In this document: piece by piece, positions 1-5,144 of the stretch
How positions within the stretch are numbered: the first letter of the stretch is position 1
Layout of the letters: each line of letters starts with the position of its first letter
Made by a program: the position numbers and the translations under genes
Source: UMGS1649 sp964481385
Lineage (GTDB): Bacteria; Bacillota; Clostridia; TANB77; CAG-465
Assembly (NCBI GenBank): GCA_964481385.1
Contig: CAYZTN010000066.1
Coordinates: 1-5,144 of the forward strand
DNA length: 5,144 nucleotides
Direction of reading: 5' to 3'
Notes under the pieces: generated by a model
Databases searched by the model: none
What the model was told of the DNA's origin: nothing
What the model saw: the letters and a program-made list of their open reading frames with translations, nothing else

Positions 1-82
1 ATTTTAGGGCTTATGTTTAAATTTTTTTGGGACATTTTCAAAAATCATTGACAATTTTAAAAAACTATCTTATCGCTTGCCA

Positions 83-227
83 TTCGGTGTCGTTTGGGAC
101 GTTTCGGGAGCACTGAAAAAGTCGATATTTTAAAAATATTAAACATTTAAATCAATGTTTTTTAGATTTTAAGTTTACCATAAATTCACTTTTTCAGCAA
201 TCCCGAAACGTCCCAAATGACACCAAA
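83..227. repeat. 145-bp imperfect inverted repeat, MITE- or REP-like
   Basis: Two 40-bp arms, 83-122 and 188-227, are reverse complements at 35 of 40 positions. The differences are at 85, at 92 (a G-T wobble) and at 110-112. They enclose a 65-bp, very AT-rich spacer (123-187). The core of the right arm, read on the minus strand, is TGTCATTTGGGACGTTTC; the left arm has TGTCGTTTGGGACGTTTC. The spacer holds a small 7-bp palindrome (AAACATT at 141-147, AATGTTT at 154-160) and no open frame of note. No clear target-site duplication flanks it. The same core recurs at the far right of the window, so this is a dispersed family and not a gene-specific site. From memory, not searched, TTTGGGACG-type repeats are scattered in clostridial genomes, and some lie near IS200-like (Y1) transposases. 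The structure is certain; the mobile-element interpretation is inference. Confidence 0.75.
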
Positions 228-240
228 CCGACAGATTAAA

Positions 241-1026
241 CTATAGTCTAATAGCTTTTATATTTATTGCCTTATTTGTGTTATCATCTGTTTCAACAAT
301 TATTCCGTTTAACATACCAGGTTCTTCGCTGCATTCATATTTTATTTTTTCTCCTGTTAAAAATCTTTCTAATGCAATATCTGTCCTAAGCCCTATTACA
401 CTGTTTTTTGGTCCAGTCATTCCTACGTCTGTAATATATGCCATACCTGTTTCAATCACTTCTGCGTCAGCAGTTTGCACATGTGTATGCGTTCCAAACA
501 TACATGTTATGTCATTTTTTAAATACTGACCCATTGCCTTTTTCTCTGCAGTAGCTTCAGCATGAAAATCTAAAAAGATATAATCTACTTCTTTTTCTTT
601 TACTTCATTTACGACTTCTTTTATTACTTTAAATGGATCTGCTATAAAATCGCCATTTATTTCATATAAATATACCTTTCCAAGTAGGTTTATAACCGCT
701 GTTTTTTTACCGCATTTTTCAACTATACAATACCCTTTGCCTTCAAGATTTGTAACATTTGCTGGTATTAAAAGTCGAGCCTCTTCCTTATATAACTTGG
801 CTGCTTCTTTTCTGTAATACAAATGGTTTCCCATTGTAATTACATCTGCACCAACACTATATATTTCCTTCATTTCTTTTTCTTTTAAACCTCTACCACC
901 AGTAGCATTTTCTCCATTTACTATGCAAAAATCAATGTTTTCTTCTTTAATTATTTCTGGTACATGTTTTTTTAGAGCTTGCACTCCACTTCTTCCTACA
1001 ACATCGCCAATCACTAAAAATTTCAT
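241..1026 (-). CDS. ymdB: YmdB-type metallophosphoesterase (2',3'-cyclic nucleotide phosphodiesterase family)
   Basis: A 261-residue soluble protein that matches the YmdB/TIGR00282 family over its full length (the Bacillus protein is about 264 residues). Visible motifs in order are GDVVG with metal ligand D8, NGENA with E39-N40, GNH with N67-H68, DFHAEAT with H155, GTHTHVQTAD with H180 and H182, and the YITDVGMTGP block near 197-206. The complete di-metal set suggests an active enzyme. In Bacillus subtilis the family hydrolyses 2',3'-cyclic nucleotides and affects biofilm and motility gene expression; the role here is inferred. The region after GNH reads LYYRKE where Bacillus has TWDKKE, a mild departure. 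The ATG start is well supported: AAGAGGA at 1034-1040 lies 7 nt upstream. The gene follows the Wzy-like gene by 33 bp on the same strand, probably in one operon, and not the RNase Y gene that often precedes ymdB in Bacillota. No intrinsic terminator is visible just downstream. Confidence 0.93.
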   Translation of the reverse strand: MKFLVIGDVVGRSGVQALKKHVPEIIKEENIDFCIVNGENATGGRGLKEKEMKEIYSVGADVITMGNHLYYRKEAAKLYKEEARLLIPANVTNLEGKGYCIVEKCGKKTAVINLLGKVYLYEINGDFIADPFKVIKEVVNEVKEKEVDYIFLDFHAEATAEKKAMGQYLKNDITCMFGTHTHVQTADAEVIETGMAYITDVGMTGPKNSVIGLRTDIALERFLTGEKIKYECSEEPGMLNGIIVETDDNTNKAINIKAIRL

Positions 1027-1058
1027 TATCTTTTCCTCTTTTCAATTATTACTTCAAC

Positions 1059-1067
1059 ATTATATCA
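1059..1067 (-). promoter_or_regulatory. Possible extended -10 promoter inside the end of the Wzy-like gene
   Basis: Read on the minus strand this is TGATATAAT, a TGn extended -10 plus a perfect TATAAT. It overlaps the stop codon of the upstream membrane-protein gene. Transcription would start near 1052, about 26 nt before the ymdB ATG and upstream of its ribosome binding site. No good -35 hexamer sits 17 bp upstream, although extended -10 promoters can act without one. In such AT-rich DNA a chance match is quite possible. If real, it would let ymdB be expressed independently of the upstream gene. Confidence 0.35.
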
Positions 1068-3522
1068 CATCTAATGCTTTTTGCATATCCTGTACAACCG
1101 ATTCTATAGTAGGGCTTTTTATATATTTGTTTTGGTTTCTTAAAGCCCCTATATACGTTTCAAGTATTCCCTTATACATATTGTTTGCCACTTTATTTTT
1201 AGGTCCAAGCTCTTGCAATCTATTTGTAAGTTTAAGTGCATAATTTAAGTAAAATGCATATGCTACCTCGTCATTTTCGAAGTTATTACTTAACACTTCT
1301 GCATATCTTATATAGTTTTCAAAATAACAAATAGCTACTTTTTCTATTGCATATTTACTAAAGTATTCGCATTCCACCATGTTATCTGCATTAGCTTTTT
1401 GTCTTAGCAGATACACTGCAAGCAAAGTGTTACTTTCGCTTTTTTCTGTCTCAGAAAGTGCATTTAATGATACTTGTTTCAAAACATCTATGTATTTATA
1501 ATAAAGTGAATCTAGTTCTATCATGTAGTTTATATTGTATTTATCTTTTTTTAGTTTATTTTCCAGTAAAGTTAATCTCTCATACAACTTATCTTCATAG
1601 TCATCAGCATCTTCTACAAGCTCTGGCAGTTGTATCATGCTTGCCATATATACGTCTATCATATATTTTGAAGAAACTGCTAATACAATTGCTACTATGC
1701 AAAAGCCTCCGAGTTTTAACATAGACATCATAGATTTATTGTCTGAGTCAAATTCATATTTCTTCATTTGCACGCTATTTAACTTTATAGCTAGCATTTC
1801 ATTTGAAGCACAGCCTAAAATAACAGCAAATATATATGTAACAATAGCAAATGAAAACATTAAATCAAAAGTCGTCATTATATATATTGCTAGCACTCCT
1901 AAAAGATATATCCCTTTCTTTTTGTCTGTTTTATATAACACTATACATATCCATATTGCAACTATCGCTATTAAAATATACGTTACAGCTCCAACTACAC
2001 CAGTTTCTACTAAAGTTTGTATAAAACCGCTATGTGCTTCTGACGAAACATAACTTTCTTCTTGCACGTTTTGATAACATAGTTTAAAGCCTTCACCACC
2101 TAAGCCCACAACAGGAGACTTTAGCCACAACTTAATTCCATCTAAATAATACATAGCTCTTAAACTATTATTTAAATCTAGCACGCCGTCTGCTCTAAAT
2201 CTAGAAACAAGTCTGTCTGGCATAAAAATGTATCCAAACGCAGTACTTTTCCCGTTTATCTTTGCATTTTTTATAACAATACTTCCAGAAGTTGCTACAA
2301 ACTCAAATTCCAGATATTTTGTATCATCATCTACACCTATACTTTTATTAAACACGCCATTTTCCAAATCGCTTTCTTTAAACTCTAAAATCTTTTCTGG
2401 TTTATATGTATCATATATTTTTGTCACAACTATTGAGTACTCTGCGTCAGATGTTTCTTTTTCAACTTCAAAATACACCGCATTTTCACCAACATTTAAA
2501 TTAGATACCTTTACTACCTTTGACGCATTGGAAACATGTACATTTTCTGGTATTGACACAACAAGCAAAACTACCGCAACTATTGCTAAAGTTATATATA
2601 CAGCAATTCTTTTATTCTTGCAAATTGTATTTTGAGCTTTTAAAGCAACATTTCCAACACTATCTTTTTTAATGTTTAACAAAAATGCCACAATTAACAC
2701 TAAAGCATACACAATATACACAATATGCACTGCGTTATTTTCTACTGCAGAAGATACTATACCAGACACGATTAAGCTTAAAGTATAAAGCATAATACTA
2801 AAAAATGCTAACCCCAGTTTTTTATTTTTTATACAAATTGCACATATGCAAATTACTACACCTAAAGTCACTGCAAACGCCATTCTAGAAGTAGTTAAAA
2901 AAGTAACGCTTTGTAAAAGAACTATTAAAAACATATACAAATAGTTTTTAGACTTCTCTAGTTTATTTGTAGCAATAATGGTTCCTATTACCATTAATAT
3001 TGCTGCAACATTCGCGTACTGAACCATTGAAGATACTACACTTGCATTTTTTTGAAGATATTTTATTGGAAGTGATACATTATCCATTATTCTATATGTT
3101 AATTCGTCTATTCCAAATACAGCCGTTATGCAAGATATAACAAGAATAAGCGTTAAATACATATCTTTGTTTTTACTTGTTCTTGATATAAAATACAAAA
3201 TGCTTGTACTTGCAAATCGCATAAACTCAAATATACTATTTTCTAAACTTACATATTTTCCAAACAATATTGGTAAAAAGTATGATATAGGGATTAAAAT
3301 CATAGCTATGTCTAGCACAGTAACTAGTTTATTTTTTCTTACCACACCATTTTCTTTAATGTTTAATATAATTTTTACAACGCAATAAACAAAGCCTAAT
3401 ACTATTATTGCAGTTACTGGAAATACTACGTCTTCTTTATAAAAGCCTCCCTTAGAAAGTCCTACCATAACAAGCAATATGCAAATTATTATATCCAACA
3501 CTTTTTGTATTTTTTCTTTCAC
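1060..3522 (-). CDS. O-antigen ligase/polymerase (Wzy_C) family membrane protein with helical C-terminal extension
   Basis: An 820-residue polytopic membrane protein. I count about 11 membrane segments within residues 8-324. A large loop follows (about 325-508), then four more segments near 510-531, 536-552, 553-571 and 602-622. Basic inter-helix loops (residues 52-66, 114-119, 186-192, 232-236, 284-306) place the N-terminus inside, so the big loop and the tail 623-820 should be outside. The loop starts with a beta-rich stretch (335-430) and continues into a Wzy_C-type block: YYLDGIKLWLKSP, VVGLGGEGF, then SSEAHSGF with H497, a candidate counterpart of the WaaL catalytic His. A TSRMAF motif (R213) also resembles the ligase/polymerase family. 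The tail is acidic and helical, possibly TPR-like. The family joins lipid-linked glycans into polymers or transfers them to acceptors; with no outer membrane expected here, capsule, wall glycan or protein glycosylation is likelier than LPS. The start is GTG with AAGAGGA (3528-3534) 5 nt away. No other glycan genes are nearby, so the substrate is unknown. Confidence 0.85.
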   Translation of the reverse strand: MKEKIQKVLDIIICILLVMVGLSKGGFYKEDVVFPVTAIIVLGFVYCVVKIILNIKENGVVRKNKLVTVLDIAMILIPISYFLPILFGKYVSLENSIFEFMRFASTSILYFISRTSKNKDMYLTLILVISCITAVFGIDELTYRIMDNVSLPIKYLQKNASVVSSMVQYANVAAILMVIGTIIATNKLEKSKNYLYMFLIVLLQSVTFLTTSRMAFAVTLGVVICICAICIKNKKLGLAFFSIMLYTLSLIVSGIVSSAVENNAVHIVYIVYALVLIVAFLLNIKKDSVGNVALKAQNTICKNKRIAVYITLAIVAVVLLVVSIPENVHVSNASKVVKVSNLNVGENAVYFEVEKETSDAEYSIVVTKIYDTYKPEKILEFKESDLENGVFNKSIGVDDDTKYLEFEFVATSGSIVIKNAKINGKSTAFGYIFMPDRLVSRFRADGVLDLNNSLRAMYYLDGIKLWLKSPVVGLGGEGFKLCYQNVQEESYVSSEAHSGFIQTLVETGVVGAVTYILIAIVAIWICIVLYKTDKKKGIYLLGVLAIYIMTTFDLMFSFAIVTYIFAVILGCASNEMLAIKLNSVQMKKYEFDSDNKSMMSMLKLGGFCIVAIVLAVSSKYMIDVYMASMIQLPELVEDADDYEDKLYERLTLLENKLKKDKYNINYMIELDSLYYKYIDVLKQVSLNALSETEKSESNTLLAVYLLRQKANADNMVECEYFSKYAIEKVAICYFENYIRYAEVLSNNFENDEVAYAFYLNYALKLTNRLQELGPKNKVANNMYKGILETYIGALRNQNKYIKSPTIESVVQDMQKALDVI

Positions 3523-3545
3523 GTTTTTCCTCTTTTCTTCTTAGA

Positions 3546-3574
3546 ATTATATATCACTTGAACATATTTTTCAA
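3546..3574 (-). promoter_or_regulatory. Sigma-A-type promoter of the Wzy-like gene
   Basis: On the minus strand TTGAAA (3569-3574) is followed after exactly 17 bp by a perfect TATAAT (3546-3551). Expected transcription starts near 3539, giving a leader of about 17 nt that carries the AAGAGGA ribosome binding site and the GTG start. A short inverted repeat TTGAA-N7-TTCAA (3558-3562, 3570-3574) overlaps the -35 and could be an operator, but it is only 5 bp per arm. This promoter probably also drives ymdB. The assignment is by consensus match and position only. Confidence 0.7.
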
Positions 3575-3603
3575 CCAACTACGCTTTTTTGCGACACTAT
3601 TTA

Positions 3604-3632
3604 TTGATTTGCCTCACTTTTTTTAATATAAT
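3604..3632 (+). promoter_or_regulatory. Sigma-A-type promoter of the pseudouridine synthase gene, predicted leaderless
   Basis: TTGATT (3604-3609) and a perfect TATAAT (3627-3632) are separated by 17 bp. The -10 ends 6 bp before the ATG at 3639, so the usual start distance puts the first transcribed base at or next to the A of the start codon. No Shine-Dalgarno-like sequence lies between the -10 and the ATG. The promoter is divergent from that of the Wzy-like gene, and the two -35 elements are 29 bp apart, so the two could influence each other. Confidence 0.65.
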
Positions 3633-3638
3633 AGTCTC

Positions 3639-4556
3639 ATGAGAAGTTTTATTATCAAAGAAAAATATTTAAAATATGAAAATCAAAATATATACAAAGC
3701 TATTGGAAATATTTATCCTAATTTAAGTGTTGGAAATCTTAACAAAGTATTTAGACTAAAAGATGTAAAAGTAAACAAAAGCCGTGTTACCAAAGATTAT
3801 ATATTACGTGCAGGTGACAACGTTGAAGTCTATCTTACAGACGAAGTGCTTTTGGGTACAACTACTAGTATTAAAGTCGCTTATGAAGACCAAAATATAC
3901 TTGTAGCACTAAAGCCAGTTCACATGCCTTCATGTAACGAAAGTCACAAATACAAACCGGACGAACTGTACATGGAAAATGTTTTAAGGAAACAAACAAG
4001 TGATAACATTCAGATTTGTCACAGACTAGACACAAATACCGAAGGTCTTGTTATATTTGCCAAAAACGAAGTTACGCATAAAGAACTACTAAACGCATTT
4101 AAGGAACACTTAATTACAAAAAGATATATCACATTTGTATATGGTGCTCCGCAAAAAAAACAAGATATACTAAAAGCATACCTTGTAAAAGATAACAGTG
4201 CTGGCACTGTCAAAATATTTAATACACCAGTAAAACACAGTGAAGAGATTATAACTGAGTATTTAAGTTTAGACTATTTGTCACACATTAACGTATCAAT
4301 TCTTGAAGTAACGCTTCATACAGGACGCACTCACCAAATACGTGCACATTTAAATCATATAGGCACGCCTGTTATAGGGGACCCTAAATATTGCAGTCGT
4401 GAGATAAACAAAAAATTTAAGCTAAAACACCAAGCTCTTGTAGCATACAGTTATGAATTTAATTTTCCAAAAGATTCTCCACTGTATTATTTAAATACCA
4501 AAAATATAAAACTAGATAAAGATTATGTAATTTCAAAAATAGCAAAGAAAATGTAG
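3639..4556 (+). CDS. RluA-family RNA pseudouridine synthase with N-terminal S4-like domain
   Basis: A 305-residue protein predicted to convert specific uridines in rRNA or tRNA to pseudouridine in the cytoplasm. Residues about 15-66 resemble an S4 RNA-binding domain, with the typical VNKSRVTKDYILRAGD pattern. The catalytic domain has the motif I-like LKPVHMP (91-97), the motif II HRLDTNTEGLVIFAK with catalytic Asp131 (128-142), and the motif III TGRTHQIRAHLNHIGTPVIG (228-247). Length and domain order fit RluA/RluD-type enzymes of Bacillota. The exact target uridine cannot be read from sequence, so no symbol is given. The ATG at 3639 is the only plausible start: an in-frame TAA lies at 3624-3626, no start codon lies between, and the next ATG (codon 96) would delete the S4-like domain. 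It has no ribosome binding site and a -10 box only 6 bp upstream, so the mRNA is probably leaderless. Its last codons form part of a terminator hairpin shared with the convergent gene. Confidence 0.93.
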   Translation: MRSFIIKEKYLKYENQNIYKAIGNIYPNLSVGNLNKVFRLKDVKVNKSRVTKDYILRAGDNVEVYLTDEVLLGTTTSIKVAYEDQNILVALKPVHMPSCNESHKYKPDELYMENVLRKQTSDNIQICHRLDTNTEGLVIFAKNEVTHKELLNAFKEHLITKRYITFVYGAPQKKQDILKAYLVKDNSAGTVKIFNTPVKHSEEIITEYLSLDYLSHINVSILEVTLHTGRTHQIRAHLNHIGTPVIGDPKYCSREINKKFKLKHQALVAYSYEFNFPKDSPLYYLNTKNIKLDKDYVISKIAKKM

Positions 4557-4571
4557 CTTTGCTATTTTTTT
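4535..4571. terminator. Bidirectional intrinsic terminator between convergent genes
   Basis: A 13-bp perfect stem pairs 4535-4547 with 4557-4569 around a 9-nt loop (4548-4556). On the plus strand the right arm runs into seven T (4565-4571). On the minus strand the opposite arm ends in five T. The same hairpin can therefore end both the pseudouridine synthase and the SOD transcripts. The stem has only three G-C pairs, so strength is uncertain, and the rightward direction looks better. The TAG stop of the synthase is the last three bases of the loop, and the TAG stop of the SOD gene (plus-strand CTA, 4562-4564) is in the right arm. Confidence 0.75.
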
Positions 4572-5035
4572 ACGCCTGTTATTACGCCACATGCAATCCT
4601 TTCACCAGAATTACCAGACGGCTGAGTATTTAAGTCATCCATATTTTTATGAATTATTACAGATTTGCCTATAACTTCTTCTGGTATAAAGCGACTAGTG
4701 TAATATATCATGTAAGAATAACCGTCATTTGAGTAAATTAGTGGCAAGTCTCCTATGTGATTTGGATGCAAATCTTGTTCTTCATTCCAATGTTCTCCTG
4801 CATTTACAAAAGAATTTGGAGAAGCCATATCACTACAATCACCATTTTCGTGTATGTGGAAGCCCCAAAAGTTATTTTTCTCATTTTGAGGCAGCCCCAT
4901 TATTTCTAACTTCAGAATAGTTCCGTTTGCCCAAGGATAAAAGCAAACTGTTCCGTAGATTTGTTTTTCTTCTGCATTTCCTTTTACATTAGATATGGCA
5001 TAAGGAAGTCCTTGAATTGTTTCTACCATTTTCAA
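4562..5035 (-). CDS. Cu/Zn superoxide dismutase family protein, no signal peptide
   Basis: A 157-residue protein of the SodC family, predicted to dismutate superoxide to hydrogen peroxide and oxygen. Numbered from the start chosen here, all expected metal ligands can be assigned: H60 and H62 in GFHIHENGDC, bridging H82 in AGEHWN, zinc ligands H90, H93 and D96 in LHPNHIGDLP, and copper ligand H129 in IHKNMDD. C67 and C149 would form the family disulphide, and R146 in GERIACG guides substrate. Bacterial SodC is normally exported, but this protein has no hydrophobic leader or lipobox, so it appears cytoplasmic. Start: the longest frame opens with GTG at 5044, but that codon lies inside the only good Shine-Dalgarno site (AGGTGAT, 5040-5046). 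The TTG at 5035 is correctly spaced (4 nt beyond the site); the ATG at 5029 is a close alternative. Product length changes by only a few residues. The gene converges on the pseudouridine synthase, and I see no convincing promoter upstream. Confidence 0.88.
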   Translation of the reverse strand: MKMVETIQGLPYAISNVKGNAEEKQIYGTVCFYPWANGTILKLEIMGLPQNEKNNFWGFHIHENGDCSDMASPNSFVNAGEHWNEEQDLHPNHIGDLPLIYSNDGYSYMIYYTSRFIPEEVIGKSVIIHKNMDDLNTQPSGNSGERIACGVITGVKK

Positions 5036-5039
5036 TTTT

Positions 5040-5046
5040 ATCACCT
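5040..5046 (-). promoter_or_regulatory. Ribosome binding site that decides the SOD start
   Basis: On the minus strand this reads AGGTGAT, a 7-base match to the 3' half of the full anti-16S complement (AAAGGAGGTGATC). It overlaps the GTG at 5042-5044, so that codon cannot be the start if the site is used. The distance from AGG to the TTG at 5033-5035 is 8 nt, matching the 6 and 8 nt seen for the other two minus-strand genes. The distance to the ATG at 5027-5029 is 14 nt. Confidence 0.6.
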
Positions 5047-5103
5047 AATGAATATATATGTATTGCATTAACGCTATATGTCACGCTGTCATTGTGTAAT
5101 TGG

Positions 5104-5140
5104 GCCATTGGGTGTCATAGCCTGTCATTTGGGACGTTTC
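5104..5140 (+). repeat. Further copy of the left-end dispersed repeat, with 10-bp duplication
   Basis: Positions 5104-5140 align with 79-105 at the left of the window: 25 of 27 aligned bases are identical, and there is one extra 10-bp block (AGCCTGTCAT) here. The 18-mer TGTCATTTGGGACGTTTC (5123-5140) is identical to the minus-strand sequence of the right arm at 205-222. The extra block repeats the TGTCAT that precedes it (5113-5118, again 5123-5128). The copy runs to within four bases of the window end, so a second inverted arm may lie beyond it. The remaining gene-free stretch 5047-5103 is AT-rich, with two more TGTCA words (5079, 5087) and no clear promoter. Confidence 0.8.
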
Positions 5141-5144
5141 TGAT

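Noticed and set aside
83..227. The inverted repeat as the intrinsic terminator of ymdB
   Set aside because: The 65-bp loop is long, and in the minus direction no T-run directly follows the stem; the nearest run of T is about 16 nt past it.
923..2635. Several plus-strand open frames of 80-140 codons (e.g. 923-1243, 1637-2053, 2228-2635)
   Set aside because: They lie antisense inside the ymdB and Wzy-like genes, lack ribosome binding sites, and their predicted proteins are low-complexity Ser/Ile/Tyr-rich mirrors of membrane-protein codons.
4019..4213. Minus-strand 64-codon frame
   Set aside because: It is fully inside the catalytic region of the pseudouridine synthase, with no start signals or recognisable protein features.
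4729..4920. Plus-strand 63-codon frame
   Set aside because: It is antisense to the SOD gene across its metal-binding motifs; the conserved residues show that the minus frame is the real one.
5045..5090. SOD promoter using GTGACA (minus strand, 5079-5084) as -35
   Set aside because: The best -10 candidates (TATATA, TATATT) are 20-22 bp away, too far for a standard promoter, and the AT-rich run makes chance matches likely.
5079..5128. Four TGTCA words as a CRISPR-like or regulator-binding array
   Set aside because: Spacings are irregular and the repeats are only 5-6 bases. Two of them are explained by the 10-bp duplication in the dispersed repeat.

Overview
The window is AT-rich chromosomal DNA from what looks like a low-GC Gram-positive bacterium, most likely an anaerobic clostridium-type member of the Bacillota. 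This placement is inferred from the A/T-ending codons, the purine-rich Shine-Dalgarno sites (AAGAGGA, AGGTGAT), GTG/TTG starts, and a gene set (YmdB, S4-type RluA synthase, multi-membrane-span polysaccharide polymerase/ligase) common in that group. I cannot name the species.

Layout. Positions 1-240 hold no gene. They contain a 145-bp imperfect inverted repeat (83-122 and 188-227) that looks like a small non-coding mobile element or REP-type palindrome. Two genes follow on the minus strand, transcribed from 3522 towards 241. The first is an 820-residue O-antigen ligase/polymerase (Wzy_C) family membrane protein with an extracytoplasmic beta-rich insert and a helical tail. The second, 33 bp downstream, is a ymdB-type metallophosphoesterase. 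Between 3523 and 3638 lie two back-to-back sigma-A-type promoters, each with a 17-bp spacer. One drives the membrane-protein gene leftwards. The other drives an RluA-family pseudouridine synthase (3639-4556, plus strand) and is placed so that transcription should begin at or next to the ATG, which implies a leaderless mRNA. A Cu/Zn superoxide dismutase-like gene on the minus strand (4562-5035) converges on the synthase gene. The stop codons are 5 bp apart and both lie inside one hairpin that can serve as a two-way terminator. The last 40 bases carry another copy of the repeat seen at the left end.

How the parts relate. The four genes do not form an obvious pathway: cell-surface polysaccharide assembly, a signalling/RNA phosphodiesterase, RNA modification, and oxidative-stress defence. 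Only the polymerase-ymdB pair is likely to share a transcript, and ymdB may have an extra internal promoter. The most notable items are the dispersed repeat family at both edges of the window, the predicted leaderless transcript, the terminator embedded in two coding ends, and a complete Cu/Zn SOD active site in a protein with no export signal. I found no CRISPR array, tRNA, rRNA, transposase gene or clearly new multi-gene system.
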